A DNA stretch of 64,000 nucleotides from Sandaracinaceae bacterium (lineage in GTDB: Bacteria; Myxococcota_A; Polyangia; Polyangiales; Houyiibacteriaceae). The stretch is taken from the NCBI GenBank assembly GCA_020633055.1, contig JACKEJ010000004.1:310001-374000 (forward strand), in the 5' to 3' direction. A program made the translations under genes and the position numbers. The notes below the pieces were generated by a model, which saw only the letters and a program-made list of their open reading frames with translations, did no database searches and was not told the DNA's origin. Within the stretch, counting starts at the first letter, position 1. Each line of letters starts with the position of its first letter. Below are positions 42,068 through 51,382 of this stretch, piece after piece.

Positions 42068-43305
42068 CGTTCGCGCTGGCAGACGCTCCCCTGGTCCTCG
42101 CGCTCGCAGCTAGGACCCGCCGCGCCAGCCCGTCGACCTTGTCCGCCGGTGAACGAGTGGACGCGCTGATGGGACTCGCGTCCTCGATGCAGAACCTGCG
42201 GGAGGGGGAGATCAAGTCCCTCGCGTGCAGCAGCGGACTCTCGTTGGAAGCGACACGTTGGGCCATCCGCTCGACGTTCGCGGACATGACGGCGCAACAC
42301 CTGATCTCGTGGCTGAACGAGGCAGAACTCCCCGGCCATCGAGCGCGTCCGATTGGGCTGCTGGGTGTCGTGCTCAGCGGGAACGTACTCACGAGCCCCG
42401 CGCGGACCCTCCTGCTGCCGCTCCTGATGGGTGTCCCCGTTCTGGCGCGAGTGTCATCACGTGAGCAGCTCTTCGCGTCGCTGCTCGAACGGACGCTCCT
42501 CGATGGGTGTCCTGCGATGCGCTCCCTTGCGCGAGGGATCGGGCTGGTCTCGTTCGACTACGACGGGCCAGCAGGGGCGGAGACGCTGAGAGCGTTCTTG
42601 GGGGCCGTGGACACCGTGTCAGTCTATGGAGGCGACGAGACGTGCGGCGCCGTCGCGCGTCTTGCTCCGCTGGGTGTCCCCGTGCTTCAGCATGGACACG
42701 GTCTGGGTGTGGGTGTCCTCCCGAGCTCGGCAAATGCAGGACGCGAGGCCGTCGCCGAGGCGGCGGCCGCGTACGCGCTCGACGTGGCCGCCTACGACCA
42801 ACGTGGCTGCCTTTCACCGCAGGCGATCTATGTCGAGGACAACGGATGGGTGTCCCCGGAGGGGTTCGCGGAGGAGTTGCTCGAGGCGCTGGACGTCCTG
42901 GAGCGCACCCTCCCTCGCGGGCCGTTGCCCACCAGCATCGCCGCAGAACAGGCGCAGTTCCGAGGCGTTGCCTCAGTCGTGGGGCGGGCGCTCGAGGGGA
43001 ACGCTTCGTGCGTGACCTACGAAGCGGATCGGCCCCCCCGCAGCTCGCCCGGGTATCGCAACATTGCGGTCCACCGCTACGCAGACGAACCAGCGCTGTT
43101 GCGCAACCTGGGTGTCCTCGGTCCGCGGCTCAAGGTGATCGGGCTGGCTGGAACCGCTTTGACGCGCTCTCGACTGATGGGTGTCCTGCCGGCGGGACTG
43201 ACGCCACGCGTGTGCGCTCCGGGGGAGATGCAGACACCCCCGTTCACGTGCGTGTGGGACGGCCTCCCAGCCTGGCACGGGCTGGTCCGGTACGTGGCAT
43301 CGTAG
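42064..43305 (+). CDS. LuxC-like acyl-CoA/acyl-protein reductase
   Basis: 413 residues of the aldehyde-dehydrogenase-like LuxC family. Motifs include GLLGVVLSGNVLTSPART, TVSVYGGDETCGAVARLAPL and DQRGCLSPQAIYVED with the catalytic Cys near 248, all expected. It reduces an activated acyl group to the aldehyde with NADPH. LuxD, LuxA and LuxB are absent, so this is not a bioluminescence operon; the aldehyde may be passed to the aminotransferase encoded two genes upstream. GTG 42064 overlaps the LuxE-like stop. Seven TGGGTGTCC elements, all minus orientation, lie in the gene (42427, 42504, 42671, 42710, 42847, 43109, 43178), reading MGVP, GCP, GVP, GVL and WVSP. Confidence 0.87.
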   Translation: MTFALADAPLVLALAARTRRASPSTLSAGERVDALMGLASSMQNLREGEIKSLACSSGLSLEATRWAIRSTFADMTAQHLISWLNEAELPGHRARPIGLLGVVLSGNVLTSPARTLLLPLLMGVPVLARVSSREQLFASLLERTLLDGCPAMRSLARGIGLVSFDYDGPAGAETLRAFLGAVDTVSVYGGDETCGAVARLAPLGVPVLQHGHGLGVGVLPSSANAGREAVAEAAAAYALDVAAYDQRGCLSPQAIYVEDNGWVSPEGFAEELLEALDVLERTLPRGPLPTSIAAEQAQFRGVASVVGRALEGNASCVTYEADRPPRSSPGYRNIAVHRYADEPALLRNLGVLGPRLKVIGLAGTALTRSRLMGVLPAGLTPRVCAPGEMQTPPFTCVWDGLPAWHGLVRYVAS

Positions 43306-43359
43306 CGTTGTGCAGCTGTCTTGCTGGATCGCTGCCACGCTCTCCCCGCAGGACCGCGC

Positions 43360-44097
43360 TCAGACGCCGATGAACAAGCGGTTCCCGAAGTTGCGCTCGA
43401 GACTGCTGTCGAAGATCTTCGAGGCGGCTGACTCGATGTCGTACTCGACGCGCTTGAACTCGAAGGTACGCGCGTCGCTGTCATAGATCGTGTAGCTCGC
43501 ACGGTTGTCGTAGTCGCGCGGTTGGCCGACGGACCCGACGCTGACGATGTAGCGCGTCCCGCGCTCCAGCTTGAACTTGGTCGCAGGGAGCTCTTGCACC
43601 TCGCCAGGGCGCAGCGCGAACACCTTGCACAGGTGCGAGTGGCCGATGAGCGTGATGTCCCCCAGCTGGTCGAAGATGGGCAAGCACTCCCGCGCCTGCT
43701 CAGGGGCGAAGATGTACTCGAACTCCTCGAGACGCAGCGGGGACCCGTGGCACAGGTGGAGGCCGATGTCGTTGCGCTCCTGCTTGTACGGGAGCCCCTT
43801 GAGCCACGTCATGTTCGTGGGGCTCAAGATGCCAGCGTGATAGTCGAGCGCCTGGCGCGCGGCCTCGTAGTAGTACGAATAGTCCATGCGCCCGGCGACG
43901 GCTGCGTCGTGGTTGCCGAGGATGGTAGCCACGGTGACCTCGCGGACGATGTCCGCGCACTCGTTCGGGCTGGCCCCGTATCCGACGACGTCTCCCAGGC
44001 AGTAGAACTGGTCGATGGATTCGGTGGTGAACGCCTCCATCACCGCCGAGAGGGCTTCGATGTTCGCGTGTACGTCGCTGAAGATTCCGATGCGCAT
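43360..44097 (-). CDS. Metallophosphoesterase (calcineurin-like)
   Basis: 245 residues with the complete metallophosphoesterase signature: DVHAN at the N-terminus (residues 8-12), GDVVGYG, GNHDAAVAG, CHGS and GHSHLCK. Two metal ions are expected. The closest type is the YfcE/YmdB-like small phosphodiesterase group; the substrate is unknown. It lies tail-to-tail with the LuxC-like gene with a 54-bp gap that has no clear terminator hairpin. Confidence 0.9.
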   Translation of the reverse strand: MRIGIFSDVHANIEALSAVMEAFTTESIDQFYCLGDVVGYGASPNECADIVREVTVATILGNHDAAVAGRMDYSYYYEAARQALDYHAGILSPTNMTWLKGLPYKQERNDIGLHLCHGSPLRLEEFEYIFAPEQARECLPIFDQLGDITLIGHSHLCKVFALRPGEVQELPATKFKLERGTRYIVSVGSVGQPRDYDNRASYTIYDSDARTFEFKRVEYDIESAASKIFDSSLERNFGNRLFIGV

Positions 44098-44200
44098 GCT
44101 GAACGACGACGGGTTCTCCCTTGCGAAGACCCGCGTCCTAGACCTGACGGTACGTCAGTTTGCGTCCGGAATCCACACGTAAGAACACCCCCCGCCGACT

Positions 44201-47104
44201 TCAGCCCGCCGTCTCGGGGTGCAACGCCCGGAACACCTTCTTCCCGAATTCCCTGGGTCCCGTCGGAGTGGCGCTCGCGTCGTAGAACTCGCGGAGGTGG
44301 CGCTCCACCGTGGGCAGTCGCGCCGGGATGGATCCCGCGACGTCGGCGACGACACGATGCGAATGGGACACGAGGTCCTCGACGACGCTGGCGTACCCCC
44401 CCTTCGCGAGATAGGCGAGGACGAGCGCCGCCCGGTCTGGCGTCAAGTCGCCAGTCTCGATGGCCGCGATGATGGACTCCAACGCTACGTCGCCAAACGC
44501 CGCGAGAGCGCGCGCGAACTCCTCCCAGAGCGATGTCGTCTCCGTACACGCGAGGTGGAGCAAACCTCCGATGGCCTCTTCGGCTTGGAGAGAAGACAGG
44601 GTCAGGGCTGCAGCTTGGCGAACGAACGTCTTCTTGGCCCCCAACGTGTCGAGCAGCATCGACACGACCGCCTCGCCCGCACGCTTCAACGCTGGCACCA
44701 GCGCGATCACCTCATCGCGTCGCATGTCACGCAGTGCGGCGCCAACCACCTCCGCGTGGAGCTCGGCGTCTCGACGCAGGAGTTCGGCGGCCGCGGCGCG
44801 TCGATGCGCGGCGTGACGCGTCAGTTCGATCAGCGCGGCCACATTGAGGGTCTCGAGTGCGCCCGAATCCGCCGCGATGTCGTCCGCGTCCATCGCGCGC
44901 AGCACGGCTTCGACGTCTACCGGGATGGGCACGGAAAACGCGGCAGCAGCTCCGCGCAGAGCATTCCAGTTCGCGGCGACCTCGGCGTCACGCAGCCCGC
45001 CGCGCTCGGGACCGGAGGTGAGCGTCAGGAACGCCACGAGCTGCTGGGCGACGATGTCCGCCGGTGTCATCGCCAAGCCTGCTGACACCCCCCACTGCAT
45101 GAGCATGGGGGGCAGCGCAATCCCGACGCGCAGCGCGTCACGCACGACCGCTTCGCAGACCTCCTGAACGGCGGGTTCGGGGACACCCAGCCCGAGGCGC
45201 ACCCGGTCACGACGCGAAGGCTCGAGCCAGCGCGCGACGTTGCGGATCTCCGCGCGCAGGTCGGTCGGCGATGAGGCCGCGCGACGCGGTTGGAAAGGGT
45301 GCTCCAGGGCATCGAGTGGCGGAGGCGCCGCCATGGCGCGTGCGATCGCCGTTGCCACCTCCACTGCGTCAGGGCCCGGCGTCGTGGGGCGGGCGAGGAG
45401 GCGAGCCACGTTGTCTTCACGCGGCGACCGGAGCTCGAAGCAACGGACTGGCGCGGGGCCTTCGTGGAACACGGCGACCGAGAGGACGAAGTCGCACGCC
45501 AAAGAACTGAGCAGCGCCCGTGGAGCTGGCGACGCGAGGTCCGCCGCGAGTCTCACGGCCTCGCCACGATCCGCGCTCAGGTCAGCGAGCGCCACCAGAA
45601 CGATCGACCGACCGCCGACACTGGCGAACTGGACGGCTGCGTCGATGCCCGTTCCCTCGAACACCCCTGAGCGTGACTTGGCGAAGAGCCAGACGCGCCC
45701 AGCGAAGAGCCCCGCACGAAGCCGCCGCGAGTCTACTGCAAAGTCCCGAGGGACGTTCACGTTGGTCGGGAGGGCCGCGGGGAGTTCGCTCAGGATCGAG
45801 TAGGAGTCGGGGACGACCACCAGGTCAGAATCGTCCAACGTGAGCGGCTCATCCTCCTCGCCCTCTTGCAGCGTCACCCAATCCGCGTCGACCACGGCGT
45901 ACTCGGGGCCCTCGTCCAGAAACGACTGAATCGGCGCGTCAGGCGGGGGAATCGCATCCGCCAGCTCCGCGTCCTCCACGTCTTGGATGTCGTCCACCAG
46001 CTCGACCGAGGGAAGGCTCGAGCTGGGCGCAGTCGTGCCGAAGTGGGCGGAGGACACCCATCCGATGTCTGTGTTGGCCTCGTCCTGGCCTGGGTCCTCC
46101 TCCGTGACGTCCCGGTCGTCCACGAGTCCGACGTCGTCCTCGAGACTCCGGGGCCCATCAACCGTCGTGGGTTCGAACGCGGCGTCCATGGTGTCGTGGC
46201 TGTCCTCGGGGGCCCCGACACCGCGATGGGTGTCCTCGGGGGCCCCGACACCGCGATGGGTGTCCTCGGGGGCCCCGACACCGCGATGGGTGTCCTCGGG
46301 GGCCCCGACACCTAGATGGGTGTCCTCTGTGCGCTGCGTGTGCTGCGTACCCCGAGTGGCCGCGGTGGCCTGAGTGTCTGCCGGGTCTCCCATGGGCTCG
46401 TTTACGCCGTGGGGCCCGTCGGTCCAATGGGTGTCCTCGCTCCACTCGCGCAACCCGCGCTCGGCGGTCCGATGGGTGTCCTCGCCCAGGTCGCCCGCGT
46501 CCTCGCTCTCGCCGAGTTCCTGGACGGCAGCGTCGGCGTCGAGCTCCTGGACCTCCTCGAGGGCCATGGCCTCGGCGTCGTCTACCAGGTCGGTCGCCAG
46601 GTGGGAGAGGTCTTCGTCGCTGAGCTCGGGCCCGAGCGGGAGCTCGTCGAGCTCGTCGTCGTACACGTTCTCGATGAGGGGCGGCGGCCCGATGGACGCT
46701 CGTTGTATCGCGAGCGCTGCGCGCAGGCCGATCGCGTCGATGACGACGCGGAAGTCGAAGGCGTACGCGGGGACGCTCTCGAGGGCGTCCAGCGCGTCCA
46801 GCAGCTCACGCCGGGCGCCAAGCTCGCGATGCCGGGCGGGCCCCGGCACGACGAGCACGAGCAGCGAGCTCTCACGCGCGTGAAACACATAGGGTTCGGC
46901 GAGGTCCGTTCCGTCGGGCAAGCGCATGAGCGTCCCGGCGAGGGCGCGTTCGGCGAACTCCGGGTCACCGTCCGCGTCGACCACGCGCACGAGGTCGAAC
47001 GGCTCCAAGCTACCCGCGTCGCGCCCACGCCGCACGTGCACGCGCTCGGTCTGAGAGGGCCCGAGGGGACCGTCGGGGTAGCGTCGGGTCACGGTTGAAC
47101 CCAC
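44201..47104 (-). CDS. Large acidic protein with helical repeats and EDTH repeats
   Basis: 967 residues. The first 170 have beta-alpha character (VVDADGDPEFAERALAGTL). A very acidic low-complexity linker (about 170-430) contains four GVGAPEDTHR units from array 8 and further EDTH copies. The C-terminal part (about 620-960) is alpha-helical and HEAT-like (for example FVRQAAALTLSSLQAEEAIG, VVSMLLDTLG, DRAALVLAYLAKGG). No signal peptide. HEAT-type repeats usually bind other proteins; I do not recognise a specific family. GTG 47104 is used; a second GTG at 47092 is possible. The next gene downstream is the metallophosphoesterase. Confidence 0.75.
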   Translation of the reverse strand: MGSTVTRRYPDGPLGPSQTERVHVRRGRDAGSLEPFDLVRVVDADGDPEFAERALAGTLMRLPDGTDLAEPYVFHARESSLLVLVVPGPARHRELGARRELLDALDALESVPAYAFDFRVVIDAIGLRAALAIQRASIGPPPLIENVYDDELDELPLGPELSDEDLSHLATDLVDDAEAMALEEVQELDADAAVQELGESEDAGDLGEDTHRTAERGLREWSEDTHWTDGPHGVNEPMGDPADTQATAATRGTQHTQRTEDTHLGVGAPEDTHRGVGAPEDTHRGVGAPEDTHRGVGAPEDSHDTMDAAFEPTTVDGPRSLEDDVGLVDDRDVTEEDPGQDEANTDIGWVSSAHFGTTAPSSSLPSVELVDDIQDVEDAELADAIPPPDAPIQSFLDEGPEYAVVDADWVTLQEGEEDEPLTLDDSDLVVVPDSYSILSELPAALPTNVNVPRDFAVDSRRLRAGLFAGRVWLFAKSRSGVFEGTGIDAAVQFASVGGRSIVLVALADLSADRGEAVRLAADLASPAPRALLSSLACDFVLSVAVFHEGPAPVRCFELRSPREDNVARLLARPTTPGPDAVEVATAIARAMAAPPPLDALEHPFQPRRAASSPTDLRAEIRNVARWLEPSRRDRVRLGLGVPEPAVQEVCEAVVRDALRVGIALPPMLMQWGVSAGLAMTPADIVAQQLVAFLTLTSGPERGGLRDAEVAANWNALRGAAAAFSVPIPVDVEAVLRAMDADDIAADSGALETLNVAALIELTRHAAHRRAAAAELLRRDAELHAEVVGAALRDMRRDEVIALVPALKRAGEAVVSMLLDTLGAKKTFVRQAAALTLSSLQAEEAIGGLLHLACTETTSLWEEFARALAAFGDVALESIIAAIETGDLTPDRAALVLAYLAKGGYASVVEDLVSHSHRVVADVAGSIPARLPTVERHLREFYDASATPTGPREFGKKVFRALHPETAG
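46195..46330 (-). repeat. TGGGTGTCC array 8 (30-bp period)
   Basis: Cores at 46227, 46257, 46287 and 46317 in exact 30-bp units (TGGGTGTCCTCGGGGGCCCC then GACACCGCGA), preceded by a degenerate copy (TGGCTGTCC, 46197). The unit encodes GVGAPEDTHR. Inside each unit GACACC is followed by GCGAT and GGGTGTC, so a larger imperfect inverted repeat is present. Two more single cores lie at 46428 and 46473. Confidence 0.95.
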
Positions 47105-47161
47105 GCTACCACGAGTGCCGCGACGACGGTGCGTTCCGTGTTGCGGATCGGTCCCCGGCCG

Positions 47162-47749
47162 TCAGTGCAGCTGGCCGTCACTGGGGAGCACGCCCGTGGT
47201 CAGCGTCGCCTCGTACACTTCGTGGCTGAAGTAGGGCGCGTCTTCCCCGGCCTTGAGCGCGAGGTGGCTGAGGACCAGATACACCTGCTCGACCGCTTCG
47301 AAGCGCAAGCTCAACCGGTAGTAGTCGGAGTCCCGCACCCCACCCAGAGCGTCTAGAGAAGCCTGCACGGGACCACGCTCGTGCGGCAGCATCTGGAGGT
47401 GCGCGTTCCACCCCTCCGCGGGTGCGCCGAGGATCGACTCGACCACCATCCCGACCGGATTGAAGTGCAGGAACGCGTGCTCGAACTCGAGACGATAGGC
47501 CCCGTAGTCGGTCCCTGGCGCGTGCCAGCGAGCGGGTCCCACCCCGCGCCGCAAGACCTCCCCGAAGTAGGCCCCCGCCATGGGCGCGAGCAGCTCGATG
47601 ACCTCGGCGGGCGTCCCCTGCGCCATGCTGACGTAGTGGTCCAGGATGGGCAGGGTGTCCTGCGTGAAGTCCAGCTCGATGTCGAGCGCGCGCTTCACGG
47701 CGGTCACGCACGCGTGCGCCAGGTCGTCGAGGTGAACGACGTCCGACAT
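47162..47749 (-). CDS. Protein of unknown function, co-translated with the M15 peptidase
   Basis: 195 residues, soluble, without a signal peptide. Recognisable stretches are DFTQDTLPILDHYVSMAQG, GPARWHAPGTDYGAYRLEFE, HAFLHFNPVGMVVESIL and YYRLSLRFEAVEQVYLVLSHL. The mix of helices and beta strands suggests a compact alpha/beta domain. The start ATG lies 2 bp after the stop of the M15 peptidase gene, so translation is coupled. Function not recognised. Confidence 0.75.
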   Translation of the reverse strand: MSDVVHLDDLAHACVTAVKRALDIELDFTQDTLPILDHYVSMAQGTPAEVIELLAPMAGAYFGEVLRRGVGPARWHAPGTDYGAYRLEFEHAFLHFNPVGMVVESILGAPAEGWNAHLQMLPHERGPVQASLDALGGVRDSDYYRLSLRFEAVEQVYLVLSHLALKAGEDAPYFSHEVYEATLTTGVLPSDGQLH

Positions 47750-47751
47750 CG

Positions 47752-48603
47752 TCAGTGGTCCGTCCCGGTCGCGGTCGAAGGCGCGGAGGGCGCTGGCGAT
47801 GGCGCAGTGCCTGCAGCGGTCTCGCGACCCGCGTCGGTGGTGGCGCGGGCGATGCGGTCGGGATCCCCGAGGAACTCGAAGTGCATGGTGTCCTGCAAGC
47901 GGTCGCGCCCCAACCAGTAGAAGCCGAAGCGCTCGAACACGTGCACCCAGCACTCGGGCATGGCCATGCGGTCGTAGATCGAGTCGACCGGGCGCTGGCA
48001 GAGGGGGTGGTCGCCCCATTGCGCGACGCACATGCAGCAGGTGTTCTCGGTTGGGTCGACGTCGATGGCAATGCCGTAGACGTGATTGCTCACCTCACCG
48101 TTGTGGTAGGTGTTGCGGTCACGAATACCGGACAGGCGCCGCGGCGTGTAGACGGGGTCCGTGCACTCGGCGCGGATCTGCTGCTCCACACACCCCAGCA
48201 CGGGCGCGATCTTGCGGTTCAGGCGCACGTTCAAGCCCATGAACGACACGCGCTCCGCGTTGTCCATTGGCGTGGACCGGTTCAGGGAGCGGCTCCCGAA
48301 ACCCGTGAAGTAGCCGTACTGCTCGGTGCGGTAGTTCACGGCCCGCTGCGCCATCTGCCGGCGCTCGCGGCGCTCCGTGTCGCTCATGTCACGGGTCGTG
48401 CCCCAGTTGCTTCGGATCATGAAGTCCTGGGGGTCCTGGTAGTTGCAAGCGGTGTTGTTCGCGGGGCGCGGCGGGACGCGGTCGGGCACGGGGGCCGGCG
48501 TGGGGCGGCGCGCTTGCCCGCGAGCCTGACCGTAGCCGAGGCAGAAACCAGCGACGCTGGCCATGACGAGCAGCGCAGAGAGGGGTCGGGCGAGTGAGTG
48601 CAT
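47752..48603 (-). CDS. Exported M15-type (VanY-like) peptidase
   Basis: 283 residues. A signal peptide (SLARPLSALLVMASVAGFCL) is followed by a Pro-rich linker and the peptidase core. SNHVYGIAIDVDPTEN supplies the His and Asp zinc ligands (H-x6-D, around 180) and DTMHFEFLG the final His. That is the D-Ala-D-Ala carboxypeptidase/endopeptidase M15 signature. It would act on peptidoglycan cross-bridges in the periplasm. Four Cys near ENTCCMC and AECTDP are unusual for the family and may form disulfides. ATG 48603 is chosen for the signal peptide. Confidence 0.82.
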   Translation of the reverse strand: MHSLARPLSALLVMASVAGFCLGYGQARGQARRPTPAPVPDRVPPRPANNTACNYQDPQDFMIRSNWGTTRDMSDTERRERRQMAQRAVNYRTEQYGYFTGFGSRSLNRSTPMDNAERVSFMGLNVRLNRKIAPVLGCVEQQIRAECTDPVYTPRRLSGIRDRNTYHNGEVSNHVYGIAIDVDPTENTCCMCVAQWGDHPLCQRPVDSIYDRMAMPECWVHVFERFGFYWLGRDRLQDTMHFEFLGDPDRIARATTDAGRETAAGTAPSPAPSAPSTATGTDH

Positions 48604-48790
48604 CGCTTGGGGGATACTCCAAAGTCGGGCTCCCATCCAATGGCCGGGGGCGCCGCCCGACTTTCCAGCGGCACCCCCGGACACCCAAGAGCCTCCCCGA
48701 GACGCCGCGGACGCGGGCCGGATTCAACCGCGCGCACCCGTCCGGGAGCTCCTGTCCCGACGTCCGGTCGCGCCGTGTGGACGGGCGGGC

Positions 48791-51382
48791 TCAGAACCGC
48801 AGCACCACCGCGGCGCCGCCGGGCGCCCCAGCCGTGCCCGAGCGCCCGGGGGAGAAGCCCGCGCGCCCACCAGCTCCTGCCACCCCCACGAGATCCACCA
48901 TCGTGTCGGCAGAGAGCTGCTGCAGATACGCATCTTCGACGTCGGGGCCTGTGACCGCGAACGCATGCGCGCCGCCGCCACAGCCGCCACCGCCACCGCC
49001 ACCCGCGCCGCCGTCGCCGCCGTCGCCCCCGCGGCCACCATTGCGTGCGCACCAGAAGGGTGCCACCCCGCCCGCCAAGCCGTCGCCGCCTTGTCCGCCG
49101 CGCGCGCCTACCCCTCCGTCGCCGCCATCACCACCGCTCTCGGTCTGCACGCGGCTCACCTCGAAGCGCGGTCCGTTCGTCATGCCAGCCGGCAGGCGCA
49201 CCACCACGGCGACGGACGTGCCGCCACCCTCCCCACCCTCTGCGCGTGGCGCGCCGCAGCCACCGCTACCACCGCCACCCCCGCCGCCGCCGGCCCGGTC
49301 GCCACCGAAGCAGAAGCCCGTGCCACCGATGATGGCGTAACCCGCGCCAGAGGACCCGCCGCCCCCGCCGCTACCGTGCGTGCCAGCCGCACCGTCTGCG
49401 CCCGCCGCACCGTGAAGGCGCCCACTCACCGCATCGAACACGGGTCCCCCGCCGCAGCCGAGACCTCCCTCGCCATCCGCCCCCGACGCGCCGTCTTGCC
49501 CGTTGCCTCCTTCGCGCGGCAGCGTGGGGTTGTCGTCGCAGAAGTTGCAAGCCGCGCGGTTGGTCGGTGCATCGTACGTCGTCGCTCCCGCCGCCCCGGG
49601 ATCGGGTCCATGACCAGCTCGCGCGCTCGGGTTCGGCACCGCGAGCGCGAGCACGGTCGCGATGTCGCACACGCCGCCTGTCGTGAAGTCCGTGCAGCCC
49701 GCGTTCGCACAAGGGGACCCGTTCGTACACGAGAGCGGCTCGCAGGTCTCGTCGGCTCCGCGTCCACCGGACACGTCCATGGCTCCGCAGCGCAACAGCC
49801 CCGCTGCGCCACCGCTCACGGCGCGACACGTGCCGTCTCCCGTACCGCCCCCGCCCGTGGCCCCGTCCGCTCCCTCCAGCTGCTCGAGCGATGTGAGGGT
49901 CGCGTCCAGCTCGGCGAGGTTGTCGCTGGAGTCGTCTCCCTCGAGCCCGCCCTGTCCGCGCCCCGCGAACACCGTGACGTGCGAGAACACCAACGCCGAG
50001 CTGCACCCGTCGAGGTACACCGCCGTGCTGCCCTGCCCCGACGTCGTGGCATCCGCGGCCCGCACCTGAAAGCCGTCTACGCGGGTCGCCGTGCGCACGT
50101 CCCGAGCGACGATGACTGGCTCCCCTGGCTGGTCGGGGCGCTCCAGCGTCACGGGATACAGCGCGACGTCTCGGTCGCGGAAGTCCACACGATAGCCGCC
50201 GAACACGTCCACCCCCGGCACCAACGTGACCAACCCGGGATAGACGCCGCCAGCGACGAGCACGTCCTTGCCCGAGGCTGCCCCGCGCTGCAGGGCCGCT
50301 CCGACCGTACGCATCGGCCGCACCAGCGTGCCGGGATCGGCGTCGTTGCCAGTCGGGGTGACGTGCACGAACGCGTCCTCGTCGTCGACGACGCCATCGC
50401 AGTCTGCGTCGCCGCCGACCACGGGGGGCGGGCCTTCGCCGTCCCAGCGCTCGCACTCGCACCCGTTGGCGACCAGGCCGTCCACGTCGACGAAGCCGTC
50501 CTCGCAGCGTACGTCGCAGCGCGCGTCGAGCCCGTCCGGCCCGGGCGACACGAGGCCCACGCACTCGGCCAGCATGTTGGGGCCGGGAGGTGCGCACGGC
50601 GTGTTGCATGCGCCGCAGTGGAGGGGGTCGCGCGCGAAGCGCCCCTCGGCGTCCAAGAAGTCCTCGTCGACGAGCGCGTCGCAGTCTTCGTCCTCGCCGT
50701 TGCAGCTCTCGCTCAGGACGGGGACGCACGTCCCGAGGCCGCCGGGCTCGCACGGTCGCTCCCCCGCACACACGTCGCCACGCGCGCTCGTGAGCAGGCA
50801 GGCGAAGCGCGCGTCCACGTCGACACCCGCGCACTCGCAGGTCCCCGACGGCGGCACACACGCGCCGTCGGTGCACGCGAGGCCGGGCCCGCACGCTTCA
50901 CCGCACGGCTCGAAGCACCGCGCGTCGCCTGCGGCGAGCACACGGCAGGTCGCCCCCGGGAACCGGAGCGCGCACTCGGTATCGTCCGCACAGGGCGCGC
51001 ACGTCACGGGCACGTCCGGCACGCAGCTCCCCGCGTCTGCACGATGGGTCCCCGGAGGGCATGATACGAGCACACAGGTGGGCGCCTGCGCGATGATCTC
51101 GCAGGCGGTCTCGGCTGCCGTCGGGAACACCTCCGCGCAGCTCACGCCGCAACCTCCGCAGTGTTCACTCGTGGCGTACACGCCCGTCTCGTCGAGGAAC
51201 CCTTCGTCCACGCGACCGTCGCAGTCGTCGTCGCCGTAGTCGCAGGTCTCGTCGCCGCAGCGGTGCGCCTTGAAACAACCCGGCAGCAAGTGGAGCAGAA
51301 CGATCACGGTCGCAGCGGCGGCTCGAGACCCACGTCCGACGCGTCGAGCGAAACCGCAGTCGAAGTCAGCGTGAGAGAACAT
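48791..51382 (-). CDS. Cys-rich and Gly-rich lipoprotein with MopE-type motifs (second)
   Basis: 863 residues. The signal ends TVIVLLHLLPGC, a lipobox. A Cys-rich N-terminal half has MopE-type metal-binding motifs such as CDYGDDDCDGRVDEGF and CNGEDEDCDALVDEDF, then a DUF1565/pectin-lyase-like stretch (GNDADPGTLVRPMRTVGAAL). The C-terminal half is extremely Gly-rich (GGGGGSSGAGYAIIGGTG-like). Such proteins are common surface lipoproteins in Myxococcota. Its 5' end overlaps the stop of the upstream paralog by 17 bp (51366-51382). ATG 51382 fits the lipobox. Confidence 0.8.
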   Translation of the reverse strand: MFSHADFDCGFARRVGRGSRAAAATVIVLLHLLPGCFKAHRCGDETCDYGDDDCDGRVDEGFLDETGVYATSEHCGGCGVSCAEVFPTAAETACEIIAQAPTCVLVSCPPGTHRADAGSCVPDVPVTCAPCADDTECALRFPGATCRVLAAGDARCFEPCGEACGPGLACTDGACVPPSGTCECAGVDVDARFACLLTSARGDVCAGERPCEPGGLGTCVPVLSESCNGEDEDCDALVDEDFLDAEGRFARDPLHCGACNTPCAPPGPNMLAECVGLVSPGPDGLDARCDVRCEDGFVDVDGLVANGCECERWDGEGPPPVVGGDADCDGVVDDEDAFVHVTPTGNDADPGTLVRPMRTVGAALQRGAASGKDVLVAGGVYPGLVTLVPGVDVFGGYRVDFRDRDVALYPVTLERPDQPGEPVIVARDVRTATRVDGFQVRAADATTSGQGSTAVYLDGCSSALVFSHVTVFAGRGQGGLEGDDSSDNLAELDATLTSLEQLEGADGATGGGGTGDGTCRAVSGGAAGLLRCGAMDVSGGRGADETCEPLSCTNGSPCANAGCTDFTTGGVCDIATVLALAVPNPSARAGHGPDPGAAGATTYDAPTNRAACNFCDDNPTLPREGGNGQDGASGADGEGGLGCGGGPVFDAVSGRLHGAAGADGAAGTHGSGGGGGSSGAGYAIIGGTGFCFGGDRAGGGGGGGGSGGCGAPRAEGGEGGGTSVAVVVRLPAGMTNGPRFEVSRVQTESGGDGGDGGVGARGGQGGDGLAGGVAPFWCARNGGRGGDGGDGGAGGGGGGGCGGGAHAFAVTGPDVEDAYLQQLSADTMVDLVGVAGAGGRAGFSPGRSGTAGAPGGAAVVLRF

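Noticed and set aside
38739..43305. Bioluminescence (lux) operon
   Set aside because: LuxC and LuxE-like genes are present but LuxA, LuxB, LuxD and flavin reductase are missing.
48563..51064. An 833-codon plus-strand open frame
   Set aside because: Antisense shadow of the MopE-like gene; alternates Ala, Arg and Pro only.
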